Notes under the pieces: generated by a model
Told to the model about the DNA's origin: nothing
Seen by the model: only the letters and a program-made list of their open reading frames with translations
The model's database searches: none
Assembly: GCA_002284875.1 (NCBI GenBank)
Contig: CP015604.1
Location: forward strand, 1 to 64,000
Direction: 5' to 3'
Source: Actinobacteria bacterium IMCC26103
GTDB taxonomy: Bacteria > Actinomycetota > Actinomycetes > Nanopelagicales > Nanopelagicaceae
DNA length: 64,000 nucleotides
Shown: positions 8,944-17,276 of the stretch, one piece after another
How positions within the stretch are numbered: position 1 is the first letter of the stretch
Layout of the letters: every line of letters starts with the position of its first letter
Translations under genes and position numbers: made by a program

Positions 8944-9030
8944 TCCAAAACTCCATTCTTAGATATGCCCAAAGTTTACCCATATTTGGGGACATAAATT
9001 GACAAATATGGTGCATATATGGGTATAATT
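8944..9030. promoter_or_regulatory. divergent promoter region with inverted repeats
   Basis: On the plus strand a near-consensus sigma-70 promoter is visible: TTGACA at 8999-9004, 19-base spacer, TATAAT at 9024-9029, reading away from the defence operon. The same 80 bases must hold the operon's own minus-strand promoter. Repeats are conspicuous: CCCAAA...TTTGGG (8968-8990) and ACCCATAT with a facing ATATGGGT about 30 bases on, one copy touching the TATAAT box. These look like operator half-sites controlling both directions. No regulator can be assigned. Confidence 0.6.
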
Positions 9031-9035
9031 CTGCC

Positions 9036-9138
9036 CAAGGAGAGCGTGGGTGGGGAACCCAGCATCATCCTAAATTTGGGCGGCGCCCGATTTGCACATG
9101 TGAATGGCCCTACGTATCTCCTGCCCGTAGGGCCATTC
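9036..9138 (+). ncRNA. candidate small RNA or structured leader (three hairpins)
   Basis: Just after the near-consensus promoter come three local hairpins in about 100 bases: TGGGT/ACCCA (9047-9061), GGGC/GCCC (core 9078-9088), and a perfect 12-bp stem at 9102-9113 with 9127-9138 (loop of 13). No convincing T-run follows. It may be a small RNA, or a 200-base leader for the membrane protein at 9241. An ATG-initiated frame crosses this stretch into that gene but has no coding character. No RNA family recognised. Confidence 0.4.
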
Positions 9139-9240
9139 GCATTACTAACTCTGAATTGGCGCCTTTACTTACGTCCCCTTCCGAATATAGGAAGTTCGAC
9201 AGAGCCCATAATCCTCAAGCAACCCTTACTCTTTTGTCTT

Positions 9241-9615
9241 ATGAGCACCGATCCTGCCAAGCAAGCGCGTAAGCGCTCCATCGTGTCCACCCTTTTATAT
9301 ATAGAAGGTGCAATCGTGTTATCCCTAGGTGCGTGGGTAGCGGTAATGGGAATTACTCACGAGGATCGCGAAATTCCACCGTTGATGGGCGTGCTCGGCT
9401 TCGCTCTGTTGGGTGGCTTGGGGTTAATCGCATGTGGCCGGGCATTTGCTGCGGAGAAAAATTGGGGAAGAGCGCCAGTGGTCTTAGCGAATCTAATTGT
9501 CTTAGGCGTTGTTAAATATCAATTCGAAGGCGGCTTTTTAATTGGTGCCATTCCGCTCTTGCTTTTATCGGTTCCGATTTTATATTTAGCGATAACGATT
9601 ATCCCAAATAGCTAA
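9241..9615 (+). CDS. small integral membrane protein, hypothetical
   Basis: 124 residues with four hydrophobic segments predicted to span the membrane (approximately 15-35, 45-65, 75-95, 100-120), after a short basic N terminus (MSTDPAKQARKRS). I do not recognise a specific family; small four-helix proteins of this type are common in actinobacteria near kgd. The frame is open further upstream, but the ATG at 9241 gives the natural start. No clear ribosome-binding site precedes it. It faces the SDR gene convergently across a 64-base gap. Confidence 0.75.
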   Translation: MSTDPAKQARKRSIVSTLLYIEGAIVLSLGAWVAVMGITHEDREIPPLMGVLGFALLGGLGLIACGRAFAAEKNWGRAPVVLANLIVLGVVKYQFEGGFLIGAIPLLLLSVPILYLAITIIPNS

Positions 9616-9679
9616 GTTCTATCTAGCCACCAGGCGTTGACTTCGAATAGCTTTCAATCTCAACAGAATTGCCAAGCGA

Positions 9680-10435
9680 TTACCAAGGAATAACGCGACG
9701 GTCTTCCCAAAATACGCCAGTAACGCTTTCGCTGCCGCGTTCTGCAATATCGGCAGTTGCTAACCAAATAGCTGTCTCTGCACCTTCTTCAACGCTGCGC
9801 GGTGCATCGGGTCCACCCATGTCCGTGCGAGTGTGATTTGGGCAAATAGCGTCAACGTAAAATCCGCGAGCGCCAAGTCCAGTTTCGTGTGCCAGATTGC
9901 GCACAAGTGCATTTACTCCAGCTTTACTAATTCGATACGGTGCAAGGCCTCCTGCATTTCCAGGACCCGACATGCGACCTAAACATGCGGAGTAGATAAC
10001 AATGCGTCCATCGCGTGCATCGGCCATGGCAGGTGCGATGGCATTTACCAAAATAAATACTGAATTTAAATTGATATTTATAACGCGGTTCCATTCGGCA
10101 TCTGTTGTGCGCAAAGTCTTTGACATTTTTTCGCTCATCACACCGTGGGCAAGGATTAGCACTTTTGGCGTTGCAAGCGTTGCTGTCATTTGCGTTGCCA
10201 TATTTCGCGTAGCAACTTGATCCCCTAAATCAACAGCGTGGGTTGTGATTGTTAAACCAGCTTGCGAATTTGCGAATTCGTTAAGCAGACTTTGACGAGC
10301 GCCCTCTAACCGCGATTGGTCTTTAGCAATCAGCGCTAGATCAAAGCCGGCAGCTGCCAATCCGCGCGCGCTTTCATAGCCCAAGCCGCGGCTGCCGCCA
10401 GAGATGATCGCCAGTGGGCGAGCGCCAGAATTCAT
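9680..10435 (-). CDS. short-chain dehydrogenase/reductase
   Basis: Classical SDR of 251 residues: NAD(P)-binding GGSRGLGYESA near the N terminus, VDLGD at the adenine site, LAHGVMSE in place of the NNAG motif, and a catalytic Ser plus Y-x-x-x-K (IYSACLGRM..., YRISKAGVNAL). The substrate cannot be inferred. The start is the ATG giving MNSGARPLAIISGG; an upstream in-frame extension to 10528 lacks coding character and runs into the kgd promoter region. It is divergent from kgd across about 150 bases. Oxidoreductase of unknown physiological role. Confidence 0.9.
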   Translation of the reverse strand: MNSGARPLAIISGGSRGLGYESARGLAAAGFDLALIAKDQSRLEGARQSLLNEFANSQAGLTITTHAVDLGDQVATRNMATQMTATLATPKVLILAHGVMSEKMSKTLRTTDAEWNRVININLNSVFILVNAIAPAMADARDGRIVIYSACLGRMSGPGNAGGLAPYRISKAGVNALVRNLAHETGLGARGFYVDAICPNHTRTDMGGPDAPRSVEEGAETAIWLATADIAERGSESVTGVFWEDRRVIPW

Positions 10436-10587
10436 AGGCGAACTCTGCCAAGTAGTAGGCGACCTGTCGCGCTGAGATTGTGGGCAATATCGCGCTCTCG
10501 GGCCTCTGCGCGGATTTATACCTGCCACGCTCAGCCGATAGTCTTAGCCTGCTGAACAAGCGATTTGAGTATCAGAAGGAGTTGCCA

Positions 10588-13500
10588 GTGTCGGCAGATT
10601 TCGGAGCCAATGATTGGCTCGTCGAAGAGATGTACGAGCGCTACCAGGCCGACCCAACTTCAGTCGAACCTTCTTGGATTGAATTCTTTAAAACTTATAA
10701 GCCAGGTGCAGAAAACGTTTCATCTTCACCAAAGGGTGGAACTCCACCAATTCCGAAAGCTGCACAAAAAGTTTCTGCTCCAGTTGCACCAGCTCCCGTT
10801 GCACCTGTAGTTGCTGCACCAGTTCCGCCCGTAGTTGTTGCGCCTGTTGTTGCCGCACCTGTTGCGCCTGTTTCAACGCCAACACCTGCACAAGCACCAG
10901 TAAAACCTGCACCAGTTTTAATTACACCAAGTGCTGCAACTATGGAACCACTTCGTGGAGTTGCCGGTCGTGTGGTGGCATCAATGGAGGCATCCCTTTC
11001 GGTTCCGACAGCAACTAGCGTTCGTGCAATTCCGGCAAAGTTGATGATTGATAACCGCACCGTAATTACAAATCACTTAAAGCGTACTCGCGGCGGAAAA
11101 GTTTCCTTCACCCACATAATTGCTTATGCGATGATTAAAGCGCTGCGCGCGATGCCCGAGATGAATGCGTTCTACGGCGAAGTAGATGGCAAGCCCGCAC
11201 TTGGTACTCCTGAACATATTAATCTTGGTATTGCTATTGATTTGGCAAAACCTGATGGATCTCGCCAGCTTTTGGTTCCATCCATTAAGGGTTGTGAAGA
11301 GTTAGATTTCGGCCAGTTCTGGGTTGCCTACGAAGAAATTGTTAAGAAGGCCCGCGCTGGAACTCTCACCGTGGAAGATCATTCAGGAACAACAGTTTCG
11401 CTTACTAATCCTGGAACAATAGGCACCGTTCATTCCGTTCCGCGCTTAGTTCAAGGCCAAGGTTTAATCGTTGGCGTTGGCGCAATGGATTACCCAGCTG
11501 AATTCCAAGGCGCAAGTGAAGAAACACTTGCCCGTATGGCGATCAGCAAAGTTGTAACGCTTACTAGCACTTACGATCACCGCGTTATTCAAGGCGCCCA
11601 ATCTGGTGATTTCCTGCGTCGCATCCACGAAATTTTGCTTGGTGGCGATCACTTCTATGATGAAATCTTTGCAGCGCTGCGTATTCCATACGAGCCAATT
11701 CGTTGGGCATCTGACTTTGAATTCTCCAAAGATGAAGAGATCAATAAGACTGCGCGCGTTCAGCAGTTAATTCAGGCTTATCGCACCTATGGCCACTTGA
11801 TGGCAGATACCGATCCGTTGGAATACGCGCAACGTTCACACCCAGATCTAGATGTGGTTAATCACGGTTTAACTTTGTGGGATCTTGATCGCGAATTCGC
11901 AACTGGTGGCTTTGGTGGCGAGAAGTTTATGAAGCTACGTAAGATCCTTGGAATTTTACGTGATTCATATTGCCGCTCTGTCGCAGTTGAATATATGTAT
12001 ATCTCAAGCCCAGAAGAACGTAGCTGGATTCAAGAACATGTGGAGGTTGGTTTCACAAAGCCGGCGCGTGAAGAACAACTACATATCTTGCAAAAGCTCA
12101 GTGATGCTGAAGCATTTGAATCATTCTTACAGACCAAATTCGTTGGACAAAAGCGCTTCTCACTTGAAGGCGGCGAATCTGTAATTCCTATTCTTGATGC
12201 CGTTATCTCATCTGCTGCCGAGAAGCAGCTCGATGAAGTTTGTATCGGTATGCCCCACCGCGGTCGCTTAAATGTATTGGCAAATATTGCAGGTAAGTCA
12301 TATGGCCAGATTTTCCAAGAGTTCCAGGGGCATTACAAAGATAATGAAGTCCATGGCTCAGGCGATGTGAAATATCACTTAGGAACTGAAGGCGTATTCA
12401 CTACCGATTCTGGCGCACAGACCAAGATTTATTTAGCGGCAAATCCATCTCACCTTGAAGCGGTAAACCCAGTTCTAGAAGGCATTGTTCGCGCCAAGCA
12501 AGACCGTTTCAATGTGAAAGATCTGTACTCAGTTCTGCCGATCCTCTTGCATGGAGATGCATCATTTGCTGGCCAGGGAATTAACTTTGAAACCTTGCAA
12601 CTTTCACAACTTAAGGGCTATCGCACCGGCGGCACTATCCATATCGTTGTAAATAACCAGGTTGGCTTCACAACTGCGCCACATGCATCACGTTCTTCTC
12701 GATATTCAACCGATGTTGCCAAATCTATTGAAGCACCGGTCTTCCATGTAAATGGCGATGATCCAGAAGCTTGCGTTCGCGTAGCTAAATTGGCTTTTGA
12801 ATATCGGCAAGCATTTAATAAAGATGTAGTAATCGACATGGTTTGCTATCGTCGTCGCGGACATAACGAAGGCGATGAGCCAAGCTTTACTCAGCCGCTT
12901 ATGTATAAGCTAATTGATGCCAAGCGCTCAACTCGCACCCTTTACACCGAATCTCTAATTGGTCGTGGCGATATCACACCTGAAGAAGCGGAAAAGCTGG
13001 CGCGCGATTACCAAGTTCAGCTCGAAGAAGTTTATGCATCGGTTGCCAATTACGAAGAAGAGCACGATCCAAACTTCCAGGCGCCAATTGTTCCAAATGC
13101 CGAAGATGTTCCGACCTTTATCTCTGAATCGCTAATTCGGGAAATTGCTGCCACACAGGTTGCGATTCCAGAAGGCTTCCATGTGCATCCAAAGCTTTTG
13201 CCACAACTGCAAAAACGTGCGGAATCAATTAACGATGGCACCATTGATTGGTCAACCGGTGAAATGCTCGCCTTCGGTTCACTTCTAAAAGAAGGTCGTC
13301 CAATTCGATTAGCTGGCCAAGATTCTCGTCGCGGCACATTTAGTAATCGCCATGCAGTAATCGTTGATAAAGAAAATGGTTCTGACTGGACTCCACTTAG
13401 CTCGCTAGTTCCAGATCAGAGCCAATTCTTTGTGATTGATTCTCTTCTTTCAGAATACGCGGCAATGGGCTTTGAATACGGTTATTCAGTTGCTCGTCCT

Positions 13501-14271
13501 GAAGCACTTGTCTTATGGGAAGGCCAGTTCGGAGATTTCGCAAACGGTGCCCAGACAATCATTGATGAATTTATCTCATCCGCTCTGCAAAAATGGGGCG
13601 AGCGTTCATCTGTTGTCTTGCTTCTGCCACATGGTTATGAAGGCCAAGGGCCAGATCACTCCTCAGCGCGCATCGAACGTTTCTTATCCCTTGCTGCGGA
13701 AAAGAACATGACGATCGCACAGCCTTCAACTCCAGCTTCTTACTTCCATTTGCTGCGTTTCCATGCGGCAAATCCAAAGCGTCGTCCAATGATTGTATTC
13801 ACACCGAAATCAATGCTGCGTCTTCGCGCAGCTGCTTCCCAAATAAGTGATTTCACATCCGGCACATTCTTGCCGGTAATTGGTGATCCAACTGTTAATA
13901 ACGCAACTCGTTTAATTTACTGTTCTGGAAAGATTTATCACGATCTTGTTGCCGAACGCGCACGTCTAAATGACACCAGCACTGCCATCGTTCGCGTCGA
14001 ACGTTTATATCCATTCCCAGTTGCACAAATGGAAGTTGAAGCCAAGAAGCATCCAAATGCGAACTTGCTCTGGGTCCAAGATGAGCCAGCTAACCAAGGC
14101 CCTTGGCCACATGTTGCGTTAAGTACTACTGAAATTATTGGTGGAACCGCAGTTGATGCGCGCGTTCTACGTCGTATTTCTCGTCGCGCATCTGCATCTC
14201 CGGCAACTGGAAATCATCATTTGCATGAAGAAGAAGCAAAAGCTTTAATGTACGAAGCCTTTACGCGCTAA
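10588..14271 (+). CDS. kgd: multifunctional 2-oxoglutarate decarboxylase/dehydrogenase (Kgd)
   Basis: Actinobacterial fusion that replaces separate E1 and E2 subunits of 2-oxoglutarate dehydrogenase in the TCA cycle. Order: N-terminal DFGANDWLVEEMYERYQADP segment; a long Ala/Pro/Val-rich linker (residues about 50-120); a succinyltransferase-like domain with DHRVIQGAQSGDF; then the thiamine-diphosphate E1 part with GMPHRGRLNVLAN, HGDASFAGQG and GHNEGDEPSFTQP. The start is the GTG giving VSADFGANDW, with AAGGAG six bases before it; upstream codons from 10480 are unlikely. The 1227 residues match the mycobacterial enzyme (about 1230). Its stop overlaps the convergent sodX stop by four bases. Confidence 0.97.
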   Translation: MSADFGANDWLVEEMYERYQADPTSVEPSWIEFFKTYKPGAENVSSSPKGGTPPIPKAAQKVSAPVAPAPVAPVVAAPVPPVVVAPVVAAPVAPVSTPTPAQAPVKPAPVLITPSAATMEPLRGVAGRVVASMEASLSVPTATSVRAIPAKLMIDNRTVITNHLKRTRGGKVSFTHIIAYAMIKALRAMPEMNAFYGEVDGKPALGTPEHINLGIAIDLAKPDGSRQLLVPSIKGCEELDFGQFWVAYEEIVKKARAGTLTVEDHSGTTVSLTNPGTIGTVHSVPRLVQGQGLIVGVGAMDYPAEFQGASEETLARMAISKVVTLTSTYDHRVIQGAQSGDFLRRIHEILLGGDHFYDEIFAALRIPYEPIRWASDFEFSKDEEINKTARVQQLIQAYRTYGHLMADTDPLEYAQRSHPDLDVVNHGLTLWDLDREFATGGFGGEKFMKLRKILGILRDSYCRSVAVEYMYISSPEERSWIQEHVEVGFTKPAREEQLHILQKLSDAEAFESFLQTKFVGQKRFSLEGGESVIPILDAVISSAAEKQLDEVCIGMPHRGRLNVLANIAGKSYGQIFQEFQGHYKDNEVHGSGDVKYHLGTEGVFTTDSGAQTKIYLAANPSHLEAVNPVLEGIVRAKQDRFNVKDLYSVLPILLHGDASFAGQGINFETLQLSQLKGYRTGGTIHIVVNNQVGFTTAPHASRSSRYSTDVAKSIEAPVFHVNGDDPEACVRVAKLAFEYRQAFNKDVVIDMVCYRRRGHNEGDEPSFTQPLMYKLIDAKRSTRTLYTESLIGRGDITPEEAEKLARDYQVQLEEVYASVANYEEEHDPNFQAPIVPNAEDVPTFISESLIREIAATQVAIPEGFHVHPKLLPQLQKRAESINDGTIDWSTGEMLAFGSLLKEGRPIRLAGQDSRRGTFSNRHAVIVDKENGSDWTPLSSLVPDQSQFFVIDSLLSEYAAMGFEYGYSVARPEALVLWEGQFGDFANGAQTIIDEFISSALQKWGERSSVVLLLPHGYEGQGPDHSSARIERFLSLAAEKNMTIAQPSTPASYFHLLRFHAANPKRRPMIVFTPKSMLRLRAAASQISDFTSGTFLPVIGDPTVNNATRLIYCSGKIYHDLVAERARLNDTSTAIVRVERLYPFPVAQMEVEAKKHPNANLLWVQDEPANQGPWPHVALSTTEIIGGTAVDARVLRRISRRASASPATGNHHLHEEEAKALMYEAFTR

Positions 14272-14615
14272 CTCTTCTTTATTCTGGTAATAACGTTTCC
14301 GATAATTTCATCTTTACTTAAGTAACCCCAGGTACGAGAATCTGTTCCTGATTCGTTATCGCTGCGCACGTAATAACTCTCTTGCCCTGCGCTATCTAAT
14401 GCAATCTCGGTAATCCGCTTAATGTAAAAGATGCCGGGCTGGCGCTCGCGTTCGATGACAACTACATCGCCAAGGCGCAGGAATAGGTACTTCTTCCCGA
14501 AGAAGCCGTAATGAACAAGGAGCCAATCCAGTGGGTTATAGGTCGGCTGCATCGATGTGCCGTCAACGATTACCCGCCCAAAGATGCCAAAGATGCCCAC
14601 GGGCGGTAGTCTCAC
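14268..14615 (-). CDS. sodX: nickel-type superoxide dismutase maturation protease
   Basis: 115-residue S26 (signal-peptidase-like) serine protease. The catalytic serine lies in VDGTSMQPTYNP and the catalytic lysine in FYIKRITEI, the usual Ser-Lys dyad. It lies head-to-head with the nickel superoxide dismutase gene, and this pairing identifies it as the protease that trims the SodN N terminus to expose the histidine that binds nickel. The hydrophobic start (IFGIFGRVIV) is too short for a full membrane anchor. The start is GTG, 43 bases from the sodN ATG. The last base quartet CTAA is shared with the kgd stop. Confidence 0.9.
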   Translation of the reverse strand: MRLPPVGIFGIFGRVIVDGTSMQPTYNPLDWLLVHYGFFGKKYLFLRLGDVVVIERERQPGIFYIKRITEIALDSAGQESYYVRSDNESGTDSRTWGYLSKDEIIGNVITRIKKS

Positions 14616-14658
14616 ACATACAGGTTTGGAAATAAAGAAAAGAAAAAAGGGAGAGAAA

Positions 14659-15057
14659 ATGAAGAAATTATTTACACCAAAGGTAACTGTTCGCGCACAC
14701 TGCGATCTGCCATGTGGCGTTTACGATCCAGCACAGGCCAAGATCGAAGCGCTATCTGTAAAGGCTTGCATGGAAAAGTATGCAGCTAACCCAGATGCAG
14801 ATTTCCGTTCTCGCTCTGTTGCAATTAAAGAAGAGCGCTCACACCAAGTTAAAGAGCACCTGTGGGTTCTCTGGACAGATTATTTCAAAGCCCCACACTT
14901 TGAGGCATACCCACAACTTCACTCACTCTTTAACGATGCGACTAAGTTAGCTGGTGCTGCCGGCACAAAGGGAACTCAAGATGTAGCAGTTGCAGATAAG
15001 TTGATCGCTAAGATCGATGAGATTGCAGAAATCTTCTGGGCCACTAAGAAAGCTTAA
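14659..15057 (+). CDS. sodN: superoxide dismutase, Ni-type
   Basis: Destroys superoxide using nickel. After a short pro-peptide (MKKLFTPKVTVRA) comes the nickel hook HCDLPCGVYDP, whose His, two Cys and backbone amides bind the metal after SodX cleaves before the histidine. Length is 132 residues, typical of the family. The start is the ATG preceded by an AGGGAGAG ribosome-binding site; the frame extends upstream without coding sense. It is divergent from sodX, followed by a strong terminator at 15086-15130, and its TAA overlaps the stop of the convergent thioesterase gene. Confidence 0.97.
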   Translation: MKKLFTPKVTVRAHCDLPCGVYDPAQAKIEALSVKACMEKYAANPDADFRSRSVAIKEERSHQVKEHLWVLWTDYFKAPHFEAYPQLHSLFNDATKLAGAAGTKGTQDVAVADKLIAKIDEIAEIFWATKKA

Positions 15058-15470
15058 TTCTCTGAAGTTTTAAGTAACGATTGAGCGGCGGTTCGCGCGA
15101 GGAAAGATACTCGCTCGACCGCCGTTTTTTCTATTCTGGCAAAGGCGATATGGCGTTCGCCATCATAAACATCGCATTCAAAGATCATGGTGCGATCGAC
15201 AACTTCAATGCAGCGCGCAGTCGCGCGAATTTCAGTTCCGATTCCAACAGAATCGATCAGCGAGATATCGAATTTATCTACGATCATCGTCTCACCGTAT
15301 TCAAGTAATTCAACGAGGGCTGCAACGCATGCGCTCTCCATCACGCTCATAAAGTGTCCAGGCGCCAGAATTGGTAGATCCGAAATTCCCATCGCCAAAC
15401 AGGTATCACCAGGGCGAACGGTCATTACCGAAAATCCAACTGCGCCAATGATTTCTTCAGCAGGTTTCAT
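15054..15470 (-). CDS. hot-dog fold thioesterase-like protein
   Basis: 138 residues of the single hot-dog-domain type resembling fluoroacetyl-CoA thioesterase-like proteins: FSVMTVRPGDT opening, ...PGHFMSVMESACVAALVELL central helix with a candidate catalytic Glu, then strands DKFDISLIDSVGIGTEIRATARC and FECDVYDGERHIAFARIEKTAVE. It probably hydrolyses an acyl-CoA, but the substrate is unknown. It lies 9 bases after rsrA on the same strand and may share the sigR-rsrA transcript. Its last codons double as the template for the sodN terminator. Confidence 0.85.
   Translation of the reverse strand: MKPAEEIIGAVGFSVMTVRPGDTCLAMGISDLPILAPGHFMSVMESACVAALVELLEYGETMIVDKFDISLIDSVGIGTEIRATARCIEVVDRTMIFECDVYDGERHIAFARIEKTAVERVSFLARTAAQSLLKTSEN
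15086..15130 (+). terminator. intrinsic terminator of sodN inside the convergent gene
   Basis: Stem of 15 bp with one mismatch: CGGCGGT (15086-15092) plus the following CGCGCGAG pair with CTCGCTCG plus ACCGCCG (15118-15124). The loop is eight bases, followed by six T. It lies about 30 bases after the sodN stop, wholly within the 3' coding part of the thioesterase gene on the other strand. Confidence 0.85.
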
Positions 15471-15479
15471 TTCTAAGGC

Positions 15480-15878
15480 TTACTCTTCTTCGTCGATGAA
15501 GTGCTGCACATGCGTCTGCTCAATCTGAATCTCGCGATGTTCGACATTGCCAAACTCATCGATTTCGATTGAAATTTCGGTCATACTGAATTGGGTAACC
15601 ACTTCGGTAACGCCAGCGCCACTTGCTTGGCGCAACAACTCTTCATGGATACTGCGATGCAGATCTTCTGGGGCTTTCTCATCACAGGTGCGGCGCAGAA
15701 CATCTTGCAACAAGGTATGCATCGCTTGCTCGTGCGCAACTTCTGCTTGGCAGGCCAGGCAAGTATCGAGGTGAGTTGCAATGGCCTGTGGGTTGCGCGC
15801 TTCATCGATAGCACCTTCGATGATAAATACAACGGATGAGAGGACTTCAACGCATGGAATCTCTTCGATATGGCTCAT
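15480..15878 (-). CDS. rsrA: redox-sensing anti-sigma factor RsrA
   Basis: Zinc-binding anti-sigma factor that holds SigR until its cysteines are oxidised. The zinc motif H-x3-C-x2-C is present ([15 protein letters not shown]), with another cysteine near the N terminus (IPCVEV) and one in [12 protein letters not shown]. The core matches the family, but the protein is 132 residues against about 100 in typical RsrA. The extra C-terminal 40 residues form an acidic, strand-like tail ([19 protein letters not shown], ending DEEE). It overlaps sigR by four bases (ATGA), the standard sigma/anti-sigma coupling. Confidence 0.93.
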   Translation of the reverse strand: MSHIEEIPCVEVLSSVVFIIEGAIDEARNPQAIATHLDTCLACQAEVAHEQAMHTLLQDVLRRTCDEKAPEDLHRSIHEELLRQASGAGVTEVVTQFSMTEISIEIDEFGNVEHREIQIEQTHVQHFIDEEE

Positions 15879-16480
15879 GACTTCTCCCCCCGGGGTTCGG
15901 TCGAGTAACCAAGATCTTTGGCGTAATCGGCTAACTTCTCACGTAATAACTTGCGCCCGCGATGTAGGCGCGACATAACTGTGCCGGCTGGAACATCGAC
16001 GATACCTGCGATCTCTTTATAGGAGAAACCTTCTACATCGGCTAAATAAACTGCGATCCGAAATTCTTCAGGTATCTCCTGCAGTGCACGTTTAATATCG
16101 CTATCGGGTAAGTTTTCAAGGGCTTCGGCTTCGGCAGATTTACCGAGATCGCTCGTGTGTGATTGTGCTTCTGCAAGCTGCCAATCTTCTAGTTCGCCCG
16201 ATGCCAATTGCGGACGGCGTTGATCTTTGCGATAAGTGTTAATAAAAGTTGTAGTCAGCACGCGATATAACCAGGCGCGCAGGTTTGTACCTTCTTCAAA
16301 TTGGTGGAATGAGTTAAAGGCTTTTAAATAAGTATCTTGCACCAAGTCACGCGCATCTTCTGGGTTCTTGGTATATCGCAGCGCTGCTGCATATAACTGG
16401 TCCATAAACACAAGGGCATCGCGCTCGAACCGATCGTTGCGATCGGTAGCGCTTTCTAGGACCAAATCTTTCGATGCCAT
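15875..16480 (-). CDS. sigR: ECF sigma factor SigR (thiol-oxidative stress)
   Basis: RNA polymerase sigma factor of the SigR/SigH group. Region 2 contains [24 protein letters not shown] and [21 protein letters not shown]. Region 4 contains [22 protein letters not shown] and [16 protein letters not shown], which is near-identical to the actinobacterial SigR consensus. It is 201 residues and is followed by rsrA with a four-base overlap. I did not find the typical SigR-dependent GGAAT-GTT promoter in the 47 bases upstream, so autoregulation is not demonstrated from sequence. Confidence 0.95.
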   Translation of the reverse strand: MASKDLVLESATDRNDRFERDALVFMDQLYAAALRYTKNPEDARDLVQDTYLKAFNSFHQFEEGTNLRAWLYRVLTTTFINTYRKDQRRPQLASGELEDWQLAEAQSHTSDLGKSAEAEALENLPDSDIKRALQEIPEEFRIAVYLADVEGFSYKEIAGIVDVPAGTVMSRLHRGRKLLREKLADYAKDLGYSTEPRGEKS

Positions 16481-16527
16481 CTCTTAAACACTATCTCAAA
16501 GGGCTCAGAAACGCCCACTTAAAGGTG

Positions 16528-17253
16528 TCAAAAGAGCGTTTGTGCTTCGCCGAGTTCTATCGCTTGGATCAACTCCGCGCCATTATTGGCGACGAGATTT
16601 ACTTTCGAAGCGACCGGTCGGGTGACTAAACCAGCGGCCGGATTTGGAATTTCCATAAGTGGAATTAAAGTTTCGATTTCTCGATTTTTTGGATCGAGCC
16701 AAATATCCCAACGATCTTCTGGCATAAAGACGGGCATGCGGCTATGAATTGTTGCTAACTCACCGACTGCTTCGCGGGTAATGATTGCAGCGCTTTGAAT
16801 TTCGGCGCCGCTTTCACTCTTCCAGGTGCTCCAAATTCCGGCGATCGAAAGTGATTTGCCTTCATCTTGCGAGCAGATATAGAAAGGTTGTTTAGGCGGA
16901 TATTTTCCCAGCGATGTCGCCCATTCGTAATATCCGGTTGCTGGAATTAAACAACGGGTTGTTCTAAAAGCTTGGCGAAAAGTTGGCTTCTCATGGATTG
17001 ATTCACTTCGCGCATTAATCGCATGTGATTGCGAATTACGCGCCTCGGTGAAGTTCTTCTGCCACGGAGCGATCAACCCCCACGATGCCGAATCTAAAAT
17101 TCGTCCACTTTGGTTATCGCGAATTATGTAGATCTCATTTGTGGGAGCGATATTCCAATTAAGTGGCAGCGATTTATCAACTAGTGAACTATCGAGATCA
17201 AATCTTTCGATGATCTCGTCCATCCCCTGCGCCTGGGCATAACGACCGCACAT
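16528..17253 (-). CDS. SOS response-associated peptidase (SRAP/HMCES family, YedK-like)
   Basis: Forms a covalent thiazolidine link through its N-terminal cysteine with abasic sites in single-stranded DNA, shielding them. The protein begins MCGRY with the essential Cys2 directly after the initiator Met. It contains NWNIAPTNEIYIIR, NARSESIHEKPTFR, RCLIPATGYYEW with the active-site glutamate, and IHSRMPVFM with the conserved histidine. Length is 241, usual for the family. It is divergent from aroA across 23 bases, so the two promoters must overlap. Confidence 0.96.
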   Translation of the reverse strand: MCGRYAQAQGMDEIIERFDLDSSLVDKSLPLNWNIAPTNEIYIIRDNQSGRILDSASWGLIAPWQKNFTEARNSQSHAINARSESIHEKPTFRQAFRTTRCLIPATGYYEWATSLGKYPPKQPFYICSQDEGKSLSIAGIWSTWKSESGAEIQSAAIITREAVGELATIHSRMPVFMPEDRWDIWLDPKNREIETLIPLMEIPNPAAGLVTRPVASKVNLVANNGAELIQAIELGEAQTLF

Positions 17254-17276
17254 AGGTAGAGAGTAGACTGCCGCTT

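Noticed and set aside
9019-9240. N-terminal extension of the membrane protein gene from an ATG at 9019
   Set aside because: The ATG lies upstream of the TATAAT box at 9024-9029, so it could not be on that transcript, and the predicted residues show no coding character.
10695-11060. Minus-strand frame rich in T, G and A opposite the kgd linker
   Set aside because: A low-complexity artefact of the Ala/Pro/Val repeat codons in the Kgd linker.
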